From Bacteroidales bacterium (GTDB lineage: Bacteria; Bacteroidota; Bacteroidia; Bacteroidales; F082): a DNA stretch of 64,000 nucleotides. The notes below the pieces were generated by a model, which had not been told where the DNA came from, did not search any database, and saw nothing but the letters and a program-made list of their open reading frames with translations. Where the stretch lies: assembly GCA_016282015.1 (NCBI GenBank), contig JAEEJS010000007.1:19348-83347 (forward strand), read 5' to 3'. Below, one piece after another: positions 15,234 through 24,598 of this stretch (the first letter of the stretch is position 1; each line of letters begins with the position of its first letter). A program made the translations under genes and the position numbers.

Positions 15234-16310
15234 ATGGAAATTAGCAGGAAAGAACAAACGCAAAAAGCTGGGGATAATTCTGTTCAAACTCAAATTGAGA
15301 ACCAGAATAACACTATTCAAATAATCCAATATTTCGGAGTGACACCATCGGCTGAAGCAAGTGAAGCTGCTACAATTTATAATCAAATGAACGCCTTGAC
15401 TGCAAAAAATTATGCAGAAATAGCAGCTAATACAGTTAATGAAAGGATAAAGAGTTTCGGATGCGAATTGTTTCCAAGATTAGAAAAAATTGAAGGTGCT
15501 TTAGAAAAATTTAAAGATCCAAGATTTGAGTTTTTATTGCGTGATGCCCAAATAACAGCCGCAAAAACAGATAGACAGGATGATCTTCGTTTGCTTTCCG
15601 AATTACTTGCTTGCCATGTTCAAAAAGGTAGTAATAGGAAAATAGATGCAGGAATTAGTCATGCTATCAGAATCATAGATGAAATTGATAATGATGCCTT
15701 GTGTGCTTTAACTGCGGTATGTGCTTTTATATATTATAATCCAGTTGCTTGTTCTGTTAAAGAAGGGTTAGATGCCTTAAATAAATTATTTGGAAAATTA
15801 TTGTATTTGGATTTGCCAATAGGTATAGAGTGGATGGATCACTTAGATATGTTAAGCGCATTAAGAATTTCCTCTACTAGATTAAAAAAATCCAAGGACT
15901 TCTTAAGTTCTAGATATGATGGATATTCATGTGTAGGTATTATGAAAGATTCTGATGAATTAAAAAACGCATATAAAGTACTTGATGATAATAGTATTTC
16001 ACATGATGTTATCGTGGATAATGAGTGCTTGAATGGTTATGTTAGACTAAAATTGGTTTCATCAAACAATGTTGATCCAACTTGTAAAGATGCTGTTTCA
16101 AAAGTATTAAAGTTATACTCAAAAGATGGAGCATTGCTTGGAAAAGCAAAAGATAATTTTATTGCTTTATGGGATTCATATCATTATTTGAAAATTATTA
16201 GAGATTGGTGGGATCAGATTCCACAGGTATTCAATGTTTCGATTATTGGTCGCGTCTTAGCTCAAACAAATGCTAAAAGAGTATTTCCCGAAGCACCAGA
16301 TTTGATATAA
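15234..16310 (+). CDS. Helical protein with N-terminal AGDNSxQTQI motif, resembles LPO_1073/Vpar_1526 group
   Basis: A 358-aa soluble, mainly helical protein. Residues 9-33 are a polar strand-forming stretch: KAGDNSVQTQI, then NQNNTIQIIQYFG. It is followed by a helical body with NALTAKNYAEIAANTVNERI (about 52-71) and LRDAQITAAKTDRQDDLRLL (about 100-120). The layout, a GDNS-Q-rich start followed by a helical domain, reminds me of the LPO_1073/Vpar_1526 family; this rests on memory and no function is known. No catalytic motif is visible. It is AT-rich like the two genes before it and ends 27 bp before hsdR. The same motif ends the preceding small membrane protein. Confidence 0.6.
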   Translation: MEISRKEQTQKAGDNSVQTQIENQNNTIQIIQYFGVTPSAEASEAATIYNQMNALTAKNYAEIAANTVNERIKSFGCELFPRLEKIEGALEKFKDPRFEFLLRDAQITAAKTDRQDDLRLLSELLACHVQKGSNRKIDAGISHAIRIIDEIDNDALCALTAVCAFIYYNPVACSVKEGLDALNKLFGKLLYLDLPIGIEWMDHLDMLSALRISSTRLKKSKDFLSSRYDGYSCVGIMKDSDELKNAYKVLDDNSISHDVIVDNECLNGYVRLKLVSSNNVDPTCKDAVSKVLKLYSKDGALLGKAKDNFIALWDSYHYLKIIRDWWDQIPQVFNVSIIGRVLAQTNAKRVFPEAPDLI

Positions 16311-16337
16311 CATAATAACAATCAATATAATAGCAAT

Positions 16338-19300
16338 ATGTCCAAAGATTACAGCGAAGACCAACTGATACAACGCAGTGCAGCTGAGTTCATGGAAAAA
16401 GAACTTGGTTGGACGTCAGTGTTTGCTTTCGATAAAGAAGTACTCGGTGCTAACGGCACCATCGGTCGCTCAAGCTATCATGAAGTTCTTCTCACTGGCC
16501 GCTTCATCCAATCGTTGAAAAACATCAACCCTTGGATGACCGAAAAGCAGCTCGCCGAAGCCATCGAGCGCATGACAGAGCGCATGAGCACCCAAACGCT
16601 GATGCAAATCAACGAGCAAAAATATCAGTACATCCGCGATGGTATCCCTGTAACCAGAGTCAAGCCTAACGGCGAAACAGAAGATGTTCGTGCCATGGTC
16701 ATCGACTTCAACAATCCCGACCGTAACGACTTTCTTTGTGTCCGCGAATTATGGGTTTATGGTCAACTGTATCACAGGCGAGCCGATATTGTGGGCTTCG
16801 TCAACGGCATACCTCTTCTGTTTATGGAGCTGAAAAACCACGACGTGGAGGTTGAAGATGCTTATAACAAAAACTATCGCGACTATCTTGACACAATACC
16901 TCAACTGTTTTATCACAACGCTTTCATCATCTTCAGCAACGGCTTGAACGCTCGAGTTGGCACCATCGAGTCAAAATGGGAGTTTTTCCATGAATGGAAA
17001 CGTCTGGTCGAGGAAGATGCTGGCAACGTCGAACTGCAAACCATGCTGAGTGGTATATGCAAGAAAGAAAACTTCCTCGATCTGCTCGAAAATTTCATTC
17101 TGTACGATCACAGCGGAGGCAACACTGCAAAAATTCTTGCTCGAAACCACCAGTATCTTGGTGTTAATCAAGCTGTAAAGAAATATCACGACAGAGAATT
17201 ACTCAATGGTAAACTTGGTGTGTTTTGGCATACACAAGGAAGTGGAAAGAGCTATTCCATGCTATTCCTTTCCCAGAAGATTCGCCGTAAGTTTACAGGT
17301 TCACCAACTATCCTGATTCTCACTGATCGCGACGAGCTTAACAAGCAAATCAGTGACACCTTCGAAAACTGTGGCATGCTTGGTAATGTGAAAGCTAAAA
17401 AGTTTATTGCCAGCAGTGGCGAAGACCTTAAAACGAAACTTAAAGGCAATCCGTCGTTCATCTTCTCGCTCATCCAGAAGTTCAACGATCCTAAAGCCGA
17501 ACCAATATATCCCGACCACGACATCATTGTGATGAGCGACGAAGCTCACCGTACCCAAAACGGCATCTTCGCCGACAATCTGATGCACATGCTTCCAACC
17601 GCTCATCGTATCGGTTTCACCGGCACTCCGTTGTTGTCAAACGACAACATCACCGCACGAACCTTCGGCGGCTATGTCAGTGTTTACGACTTCAAACGTG
17701 CTGTTGAAGATAAAGCTACAGTGCCGTTATACTACGAAAACCGTGGCGAGAAGCTCAAAGAACTGAAGAATCCTGAAATCAACGAGGAGATAGCCGCTGC
17801 ACTTGAACAAGCTGGCGACCTTGATGCTTCGCAACTCGCAAAGCTCGAACGCGAGTTTTCAAAAGAAGTGCATTTACTTACAGCAGCCAAACGACTGCGC
17901 ATTATCGCACAAGATTTTGTCAATCATTATACCGACCTGTGGACATCCGGCAAAGCAATGTTTGTTTGCTATAACAAAGTTACATGCGTCAGGATGTACA
18001 ACTATGTCCAGGAATATTGGCAAAAAGAGATTGCAAGTCTTGAAAAGACTATCTCAAAATGCTATTCACAACAAGAAGTGCAGGAACTCAAACGCAAACT
18101 CGATTGGTTGAAGGAAACTGAGATGGCCGTTGTCGTCTCACAGGAGCAAAACGAAATCCAGACCTTCAACAAATGGGGCCTCGATATTCTTTCTCATCGC
18201 GAAAATATGGAGAAACGCGAACTCGACAAAGAGTTCAAGGATGGCAATTCCAATCTACGTGTCGTGTTCGTGTGTGCCATGTGGCTCACCGGTTTTGATG
18301 TCAAAACACTGTCGTGCCTCTACATCGACAAGCCGATGAAAGCCCATACACTCATGCAAACCATCGCCCGTGCAAACCGTGTGTCAGAAGGCAAAACCAA
18401 TGGCTTGGTTATCGATTATATAGGTATTGTTAAAGCATTGCGTCAAGCTCTGGCAGACTATACCTCAAATCCCGACGGCCATGATGGTAACGATCCAACT
18501 GTCGATAAGAAAGAACTCATAAAACTGATTCAAGAGACCATTGATTCGGCCATAAATTATCTTAAAGAACATGGCTTCGATATCAATGAACTAATATATG
18601 CTGAAAATTTCATGAAGCTCCAAATGCTTTTGACAGCAGCCAATGCAATGTGTGCTACCACTGAAATCCGCAAGTCGTATTGCACCCATACCACAACATT
18701 GTTAAACCTTTGGAAATATCTTGATAGAGAAGATATTACGCATGAAATGAAAGAGCGTAAAGACGCTATTGAGGCCATTTACAAAGAACTGCAAAAGAAG
18801 CGTAAGCATGCCGACATCACAGATTTAAGTGTTGAAATCAATAACATTGTAAACGAGCACATAGAGATTGAAGTGCATCAATTTGAGGAGGCGAAAATAT
18901 TCGATATCAGTGCCATCGATTTCGACCTACTTCGTCGCGAATTCGCTAAGAGCAAGGAGAAAAACCTCATATTGAAAGACATTCAGGAGTTATTAGAGGA
19001 GCGTATAGCTAAAATGTTGGCAGCGAATCCATTGCGCATTAACTTTTATGAGAAATATCAAGAGATAATTCAAGACTACAACCAGGAGCAAAACCGTGCC
19101 ACTATCGAAAAGACATTCGAGGAGTTGATGAAATTGTCTCATGAGCTTACCGAAGAAGAGAAACGCTATATCCGAGAAGGTTTTGACAATGATGAACAGC
19201 TTTCAATGTATGACATTCTCTTCAAAAACGATTTATCGAAACAGGATATCAAGAAGCTTAAGATGGTAGCTAAAGACCTGCTTGAAAAAATCAAGACACA

Positions 19301-19475
19301 GCTTGCCACAATGGATCATCCTTTTGATAAACAAGAAACGCAAGCTGCAATACTTATCAGCATCCGCGATTTATTATGGGAAGAATTACCAGATAGTTAT
19401 TCTGATGAAAGCATTAACCATTATCAGGATGCAATCTATAATTATGTATATCATCAATTTGGGAATGTAGCGTAA
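16338..19475 (+). CDS. hsdR: Type I restriction endonuclease subunit (HsdR)
   Basis: A 1045-aa restriction and translocation subunit. The nuclease domain is N-terminal, with the PD-(D/E)XK residues in RADIVGFVNGIPLLFMELK near residue 150. The superfamily 2 helicase motor follows: Walker A FWHTQGSGKSYSM near 300, MSDEAHR (motif II) near 398, FTGTP (motif III) near 430, and QTIARANRV (motif VI) near 675. A long helical C-terminal domain completes it. Length and motif set are normal, so the protein looks active. It is last in the operon, separated from hsdS by the three cargo genes, which is an uncommon position for that much extra material. It cuts DNA lacking the HsdM/HsdS mark after translocation. 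Confidence 0.94.
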   Translation: MSKDYSEDQLIQRSAAEFMEKELGWTSVFAFDKEVLGANGTIGRSSYHEVLLTGRFIQSLKNINPWMTEKQLAEAIERMTERMSTQTLMQINEQKYQYIRDGIPVTRVKPNGETEDVRAMVIDFNNPDRNDFLCVRELWVYGQLYHRRADIVGFVNGIPLLFMELKNHDVEVEDAYNKNYRDYLDTIPQLFYHNAFIIFSNGLNARVGTIESKWEFFHEWKRLVEEDAGNVELQTMLSGICKKENFLDLLENFILYDHSGGNTAKILARNHQYLGVNQAVKKYHDRELLNGKLGVFWHTQGSGKSYSMLFLSQKIRRKFTGSPTILILTDRDELNKQISDTFENCGMLGNVKAKKFIASSGEDLKTKLKGNPSFIFSLIQKFNDPKAEPIYPDHDIIVMSDEAHRTQNGIFADNLMHMLPTAHRIGFTGTPLLSNDNITARTFGGYVSVYDFKRAVEDKATVPLYYENRGEKLKELKNPEINEEIAAALEQAGDLDASQLAKLEREFSKEVHLLTAAKRLRIIAQDFVNHYTDLWTSGKAMFVCYNKVTCVRMYNYVQEYWQKEIASLEKTISKCYSQQEVQELKRKLDWLKETEMAVVVSQEQNEIQTFNKWGLDILSHRENMEKRELDKEFKDGNSNLRVVFVCAMWLTGFDVKTLSCLYIDKPMKAHTLMQTIARANRVSEGKTNGLVIDYIGIVKALRQALADYTSNPDGHDGNDPTVDKKELIKLIQETIDSAINYLKEHGFDINELIYAENFMKLQMLLTAANAMCATTEIRKSYCTHTTTLLNLWKYLDREDITHEMKERKDAIEAIYKELQKKRKHADITDLSVEINNIVNEHIEIEVHQFEEAKIFDISAIDFDLLRREFAKSKEKNLILKDIQELLEERIAKMLAANPLRINFYEKYQEIIQDYNQEQNRATIEKTFEELMKLSHELTEEEKRYIREGFDNDEQLSMYDILFKNDLSKQDIKKLKMVAKDLLEKIKTQLATMDHPFDKQETQAAILISIRDLLWEELPDSYSDESINHYQDAIYNYVYHQFGNVA

Positions 19476-19492
19476 ATATATCGCAGCTATTC

Positions 19493-21091
19493 TCAATACA
19501 CCATCTCCCCATTAATAAACGTATTAACCACCTTTACCTCAGGTATTTTCTCATCATCAATGGTCATAATATCATCCGATAAAATCACGAAATCGGCCTC
19601 TTTGCCGACTTCTATGCTTCCTTTGCGGAACTCGGCGAAGTAACCTTTCGCTGCCCAGATGGTCATTGATTTGAGGGCTTCCACGCGGCTCAGCTTGTCA
19701 TCGGGCATCCATGGACGTGCTACAGAGGAATAGAAGGTCTTAAGAGGGGAGATGTGCTCGATAGGGAAGTCGGTGCCGTTAATGAGCCAGCCGTTCTGTG
19801 CAAGCAGAGTCTTGTAGGCGTAAGCCGAGCTGATGCGGTCGGAGCCTAAGCGATCCTCGGCCCAAGGCATGTCGGAGGTGCAGTGTGTGGCTTGAACCGA
19901 AGGGATGATATTGTACTGCTTGAACATGGCCAAGTCCGCAGGGTGCACCACCTGAGAGTGCTCGATACGCCATCTGAGGTCGTTAGAGCCTTTGAGGTAT
20001 TTGGCATATTCGTTGAGAATCATCCTGACGCCTCCGTCGCCTATGGCGTGGCAGCACACCTGATAGCCGGCTTTGTATGATTTTTCACAAACCTTGTCGT
20101 AAAACTCCTCATTTTCAAGTATAAGACCGCTGTTTTCCGGGTCGTCGGCGTATGGCTCTATGAGTTTGGCGCCTCTTGATCCCAGGGCTCCGTCGGCGTA
20201 AATCTTAACTGAACGGACTGTAAGCCGTTCTTTGTCAATTACTCCGCGACTCATGAAATGCTCCATAGTCTCGTCGTCCGGGTTGATCATGGCGTTGACT
20301 TTCATTTTCAGAACGCCGGCCTGCTGCAGACTGTCGATGAGCTCGATTGAAGATATGTCAAGGCCTGCGTCGGTGACTGCTGTCAAACCCAAGGCGAAAC
20401 AATTTCTTTGAGCTTGCTTCATGGCGTTGATTTTCTGAGCCTTATCCATAGGAGGTATGGCGGCTTTGGCCATATCGGCGGCATTGTCTATAAGTACGCC
20501 TGTGGGTTTGCCTTTAGCGTTCAAAACGATTCCACCTCCGGCTACTTTTGAATTTTCATTTAATCCGATGGTTTTCAAAACGTTGGAGCTGACTATAACC
20601 GCATGCCCGTCCACTCTGGTGAGCAATACCTTTTTGTCGGGGAAAAGGCGCTCAAGTTCTGTGTTTTCTGGGAATTTCTTCACTTCCCACAGATTCTGGT
20701 CCCAACCGCGGCCGAGCAGCCAGTCGGAGTTGTTGCCGGCATTGTGCTTCTCCAATCTGTCCATTACCTCCTCAAAGGAAGTGCAGCCTGTCAGGTCGGC
20801 ATAACGCGCTTTGGTCTCGCTATAGCCCACAAAGTGGCAGTGACCATCTATCAAGCCTGGATAGATGCTGCGGCCAGCTACGTCCAAAATCTTTGTGGCA
20901 TGATAACGTCTATTAATCTGCCTGTTGGAGCCAACAGCCACGAATTTGCCGTCTTTAATGGCGAAGGCTTCTGCCATACTGAACTGATTGTCAACGGTGT
21001 ATACATGTCCGCTAAAGACAATCATGTCAACTTTTGTCTTGCCGCATGAAATCATAAAGATGACCAGTAATAAAATGAAAATTCTTCTCAT
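19493..21091 (-). CDS. Amidohydrolase_3 / YtcJ-like metal-dependent hydrolase, lipoprotein
   Basis: A 532-aa exported amidohydrolase. The N-terminus is a lipoprotein signal (MRRIFILLLVIFMISC, Cys16), so it is membrane-anchored. The metal-dependent TIM barrel is recognised by HxH in LIDGHCHFVG near residue 80, GRGWDQNLW, CHAIGDGG (about 345), IEHSQVVHP (about 375) and GTDFPIEH (about 440). YtcJ/Amidohydro_3 enzymes hydrolyse amide or N-acyl bonds; the substrate here is unknown. It lies 45 bp after the T9SS gene on the same strand, with a hairpin terminator between them, so its expression may depend on read-through. It converges with hsdR. Confidence 0.87.
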   Translation of the reverse strand: MRRIFILLLVIFMISCGKTKVDMIVFSGHVYTVDNQFSMAEAFAIKDGKFVAVGSNRQINRRYHATKILDVAGRSIYPGLIDGHCHFVGYSETKARYADLTGCTSFEEVMDRLEKHNAGNNSDWLLGRGWDQNLWEVKKFPENTELERLFPDKKVLLTRVDGHAVIVSSNVLKTIGLNENSKVAGGGIVLNAKGKPTGVLIDNAADMAKAAIPPMDKAQKINAMKQAQRNCFALGLTAVTDAGLDISSIELIDSLQQAGVLKMKVNAMINPDDETMEHFMSRGVIDKERLTVRSVKIYADGALGSRGAKLIEPYADDPENSGLILENEEFYDKVCEKSYKAGYQVCCHAIGDGGVRMILNEYAKYLKGSNDLRWRIEHSQVVHPADLAMFKQYNIIPSVQATHCTSDMPWAEDRLGSDRISSAYAYKTLLAQNGWLINGTDFPIEHISPLKTFYSSVARPWMPDDKLSRVEALKSMTIWAAKGYFAEFRKGSIEVGKEADFVILSDDIMTIDDEKIPEVKVVNTFINGEMVY

Positions 21092-21096
21092 GATAT

Positions 21097-21124
21097 AAAA
21101 AGGGCTGACGTTTTGCGCCAGCCC
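21097..21124 (-). terminator. Intrinsic terminator after the Omp28-like gene
   Basis: On the minus strand GGGCTG pairs with CAGCCC (with an inner CG/CG pair) and is followed by TTTTT. It lies between the secreted thioredoxin-fold gene and the amidohydrolase gene. Confidence 0.8.
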
Positions 21125-21136
21125 AAGTCGTTTGAA

Positions 21137-22780
21137 TTATTGTAAAACAATCATTTGTTTCATGGTTTCGCCTTGAGTGTTGGTCAGGACCATCATATAG
21201 ACGCCCTTGTCCAAACTCGAAAGGTCGACAGTGGCTTTGCCGTTGACTGTCAGCGATTTGACTGCCTGTCCTGTAATGCTGTAGACTGAAATCTCGTTTT
21301 CACCTTCAGCCTCAACGGTGATCATACCGCTGGTTGGGTTAGGGTAGACGTTGATGCTGTTTTCAGCTGTCTCAATCACGTCGTCATTTTTCTCGAATGA
21401 GAATTCGTTTGACTTCATGTTGGTGAAATTGGCGCAGGTGAACAGGGTCTTGCTGCCGCCTTTCAAGCTGAAACTCATGCTGCCGCTTCCGCTACCGTTG
21501 TTGCTGTTATCGTAAACAGTTACCATATAGCATCCGTCGCCTGTCAGGTCGAATTCCTCAGTGTAAATCTTGCCTGGCTCATCGTATGGACCGCCGCTTA
21601 AGATGACTTCGCCTGAGTTTGCGTCAGTAATCTCCCAAGTGTTAAGCTGAGGTTCGTCAGATGTCTTGATGTAGAGTTTGAATGATTTGTTGACCACCAG
21701 TTCAGCCTGTTTGACTTCGAGGTCTAACACTGATGTGGCATAATCGTCCGGAGCACCGTTGATGAGCTCAATCTCAAAGCTGATGTTGTTGGTTTCAGCC
21801 ACATCGAAAGTGAGCAAACCTGTGTGGATTCTCTCTGATCTGGCTGGGAGAATGCTGCCTTCCCAATTGATGGTCTTAATCACCTCGCCATTATTGTACA
21901 CATTGATTTTCATAGTGTTGATAGTCTCTGAACCGAGATTGTCAATTATCATGTGAGGGTCCATGGTGCCGGTGCACACATATTCTTTTGTGTATTCCAC
22001 CTTGTTGATTACAGCTTGTTTTGCGTAGAAAGCCTGGAAGTTATCAGTTGACTTGCAGCCCTGATGCATTGCCTTTGAAGTGCCGTCCTGCAGCCATGCC
22101 ACAGCGGTTAACTCATTGACATCGAATACGTAATTCAAAGGCCATGCATATTTGAATGCGAAATAGTCGCCTGTTGCGAGGGCAGGAATGCTTTCGCCGC
22201 TTGGTCTAGGTAACAGTTTCTTCATCACATTGTGGAAGATTCTTTCGCCGTTGCTGCCCGGAGCTGTTGCGTATTCCATGGTTTTCTCAATAACTGAAAC
22301 ATTGAGTTTCAAGTTGTTTGAACTGACTTCGCTCAGAGCGCGTCCCATTACAACAATGAACATGGTGTCTTGGGCATCGTTCAGGTAATGAGTCATGCGC
22401 ATTTCAACAGGTGACTCAGCTGCAGCCCACTGATTTACAAGACTTTGGCTGACGCTGCTGGAATTACCCACCCATGTGCCGTTACCAACGCTGTAAGGCA
22501 CGGCGTTAATGCCGTAATAAGTTACTTTTGACGATACGTCCGACGGGTTGGCCAGGTTCATGGGGTCGCCGGCTGCAGGCCAGTTGACGTGATATTTGAT
22601 GGCAATGAGTTTGTCCTCATTGTTGCTGATCAATGCGTCAAGTGCCGGGTTGGCCGATGCGCATGGACCGCATGTAGTGCTTGTAAAGCATTCAAGCACA
22701 ACGATTCTCTGGTTTTGGGCTTTCACTACGCCCAAGCCTATCAGAAGGCTTAATGTCAGTAATGATAAAAGTTTTTTCAT
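21137..22780 (-). CDS. Secreted thioredoxin-fold (Omp28-like) protein with T9SS type A sorting domain
   Basis: A 547-aa secreted protein. It has a signal peptide (MKKLLSLLTLSLLIGLGVVKAQ), then an Omp28/thioredoxin-like domain (about 25-190) with the redox motif CGPC in TSTTCGPCASANPALD. A middle beta-rich region (about 240-460) follows, with a GDGCYMVTVYDNSNNGSG strand set. The C-terminus, from VYPNPTSGMITVE to TMKQMIVLQ, is a T9SS type A sorting domain. It should therefore cross the outer membrane and be attached to or released from the surface. ATG 22780 is chosen because the signal peptide begins there; a promoter element lies at 22810-22817. The role of the surface thioredoxin fold is unknown. 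Confidence 0.85.
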   Translation of the reverse strand: MKKLLSLLTLSLLIGLGVVKAQNQRIVVLECFTSTTCGPCASANPALDALISNNEDKLIAIKYHVNWPAAGDPMNLANPSDVSSKVTYYGINAVPYSVGNGTWVGNSSSVSQSLVNQWAAAESPVEMRMTHYLNDAQDTMFIVVMGRALSEVSSNNLKLNVSVIEKTMEYATAPGSNGERIFHNVMKKLLPRPSGESIPALATGDYFAFKYAWPLNYVFDVNELTAVAWLQDGTSKAMHQGCKSTDNFQAFYAKQAVINKVEYTKEYVCTGTMDPHMIIDNLGSETINTMKINVYNNGEVIKTINWEGSILPARSERIHTGLLTFDVAETNNISFEIELINGAPDDYATSVLDLEVKQAELVVNKSFKLYIKTSDEPQLNTWEITDANSGEVILSGGPYDEPGKIYTEEFDLTGDGCYMVTVYDNSNNGSGSGSMSFSLKGGSKTLFTCANFTNMKSNEFSFEKNDDVIETAENSINVYPNPTSGMITVEAEGENEISVYSITGQAVKSLTVNGKATVDLSSLDKGVYMMVLTNTQGETMKQMIVLQ

Positions 22781-22809
22781 ATTTTTAAATTTTAAAATTT
22801 CAATCTCTG

Positions 22810-22817
22810 CAAAATTA
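22810..22817 (-). promoter_or_regulatory. Bacteroidota -7 promoter element for the Omp28-like gene
   Basis: TAATTTTG followed by C on the minus strand, 30 bases before the ATG. It overlaps the 3' end of the ABC ATPase gene by three bases. Confidence 0.5.
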
Positions 22818-23576
22818 AACATTTTCTTTTAATAGGAACTCATTGTCGGAATCTTTTATTCCAAAATAATCCTTGATTACGCCATCCTTAAGCAATTGCT
22901 GGCTTTTCCCGGAGACAAAAGGCTTGTCTTTGGCCAATATCCATAAGTTGTCGGTGTAACGTAGCAGCAGTTCGAGGTCGTGCGAACTGAAAATGATGGT
23001 CTTTTCCTGCTCTTTGGCCAGCCTTTTAAGAAGGGAGAACAGTTCTATCTTGCTCGGGTAATCAAGAAAAGCCGTGGGTTCGTCCAGCATGATGACAGGG
23101 GTGTTCTGGGCTATGGCTTTGGCAATCATCACCTTTTGTTTTTCGCCATCTGACAAAGTATTGAAAACTCTGTCAATCAGATTTTTAATGCCAACTAATT
23201 CAAGTGATGCTTTAATCTCATTTTCGTCGTTTTCGGTGAGGTTGCCGAACATGTCGGTATAGGGGTAACGGCCTGCCGCAACCACGTCGAATACCTTAAG
23301 AAACATATCGTCGGGGCGTTCGGTAAGCACTATGCCGAGCAGCTTGGCGCGCTCCTTATTCGAGTAAAGGCTGATGTCTTTGCCGCAAAGCTCAATTTTG
23401 CCTCCAATAGGTTTGATGTGAGACGAAAAGGTCTTGAACAGGGTTGATTTTCCGGCTCCGTTAGGCCCGATCAAAGCGATTATGTCGCCTTTACCCAGCG
23501 TCACATTGATGTCGGACACAACTGTTTTGTCGCCGTAACCAATTGTTAATGATATGGTTTTTAATATATCGCTCAT
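22815..23576 (-). CDS. ABC importer ATPase, iron-complex/cobalamin type (FecE/BtuD-like)
   Basis: A 253-aa ATP-binding subunit. Walker A is GPNGAGKSTLFKTF at about 37-50, the signature motif LSDGEKQKVMIAKA at about 140-153, Walker B VIMLDEPTAFLDY at about 160-172, and the H-loop in IFSSHDLE. It has the length and motif set of the Fe-siderophore/cobalamin ATPases. It overlaps the permease gene by 4 bp (ATGA) and is the last of a three-gene operon with the binding protein first. Substrate, ferric complex or cobalamin, cannot be separated by sequence; the cobalamin-dependent KamE in this genome makes B12 import useful. Confidence 0.9.
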   Translation of the reverse strand: MSDILKTISLTIGYGDKTVVSDINVTLGKGDIIALIGPNGAGKSTLFKTFSSHIKPIGGKIELCGKDISLYSNKERAKLLGIVLTERPDDMFLKVFDVVAAGRYPYTDMFGNLTENDENEIKASLELVGIKNLIDRVFNTLSDGEKQKVMIAKAIAQNTPVIMLDEPTAFLDYPSKIELFSLLKRLAKEQEKTIIFSSHDLELLLRYTDNLWILAKDKPFVSGKSQQLLKDGVIKDYFGIKDSDNEFLLKENV

Positions 23577-24598
23577 TGTTTTCTACTTTTCATGATTACT
23601 GAAATGACCACCGGCGCTCCTATGAAGGCCGTAACGGCGTTGATTGGAAGGTTGCCGTCAAAGCCAGGCATTCTGGCGATTAGGATGCAGAAGAGGGTCA
23701 GATCCATGCCTATGAGCATGGTTGCCGGTATCAGCAGACGGTGATCGCTGCTCTTGAACAGGAAACGTGCTATGTGCGGCATGGCCAAGCCTACAAAGGC
23801 GATGGGGCCGCAATAGGCGGTCACTATGGCTGTCAGGTAGCCTGACAGTAGTATTATTATCACACTGTTGCGTTTGATGTTAAGGCCGAGATTTTCGGCG
23901 TACATCTCGCCTAAAAGCAGTATATTCAGGTTTTTCGACAGGAAAAACGTGGCAAAAAGCCCGATAATGATGCTGATTGAGAATATAAGCAGTTTGGATG
24001 TGCCAACGCCTGAGAAGCTTCCCATGCCCCAAATAACAAAGGCGTGTATGTCTTCCTTCAGACTGAAAAACTTCAGTATGTCGGTGATTGAGCCGGCCAG
24101 GTAGGCTATCATCAAACCTATGATGATCAGAGTGGTCATGTTTTTCATCCTGGCACTGAAAGCCAACATTATAAACAGAACCGCAACGGCTCCGATAAAG
24201 GCTGCAAGGCTCACGCCTACGGTCGACCACCAGCCGAAAGAGGAGATGGCTGCGCCTGATATCGCACCTGTAAGAAGTATCACCAGGCCGACTCCAAGAC
24301 TGGCTCCGCTGCTTATACCGAGCATTGAGGGGTCGGCCAGAGGGTTGCGGAACAAGGTCTGCATCAACAGACCGGCCACTGCCAGGGCCGCACCTGCCAG
24401 CAAAGCAGTTAAAGCCTGTGGTAAACGATAATCGAAAATAATGACATTTAATGTGTTGTCTGTATTTTCTTTAAGCAACACTTTAACTATATCTCCGAAG
24501 GGAATTGTGACTGAACCTACAAACAAATTGAGCAGGAAAAGCAGTATTCCCAGCACAATTATTCCCAAAATTCCGATTAAAACCTTGCTATTTTTCAT
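23573..24598 (-). CDS. FecCD/BtuC-family ABC permease
   Basis: A 341-aa permease of the FecCD family with about ten membrane segments. Landmarks: RLPQALTALLAGAALAVAGL near residue 55, FRNPLADPSMLGISSGASLG near 90, and AYCGPIAFVGLAMPHIARF near 260 (the coupling-helix region). These match BtuC/FhuB/FepD subunits. Its start overlaps the end of the binding-protein gene by 11 bp, and its own end overlaps the ATPase gene by 4 bp, so the three genes are translated from one message. Confidence 0.92.
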   Translation of the reverse strand: MKNSKVLIGILGIIVLGILLFLLNLFVGSVTIPFGDIVKVLLKENTDNTLNVIIFDYRLPQALTALLAGAALAVAGLLMQTLFRNPLADPSMLGISSGASLGVGLVILLTGAISGAAISSFGWWSTVGVSLAAFIGAVAVLFIMLAFSARMKNMTTLIIIGLMIAYLAGSITDILKFFSLKEDIHAFVIWGMGSFSGVGTSKLLIFSISIIIGLFATFFLSKNLNILLLGEMYAENLGLNIKRNSVIIILLSGYLTAIVTAYCGPIAFVGLAMPHIARFLFKSSDHRLLIPATMLIGMDLTLFCILIARMPGFDGNLPINAVTAFIGAPVVISVIMKSRKQ

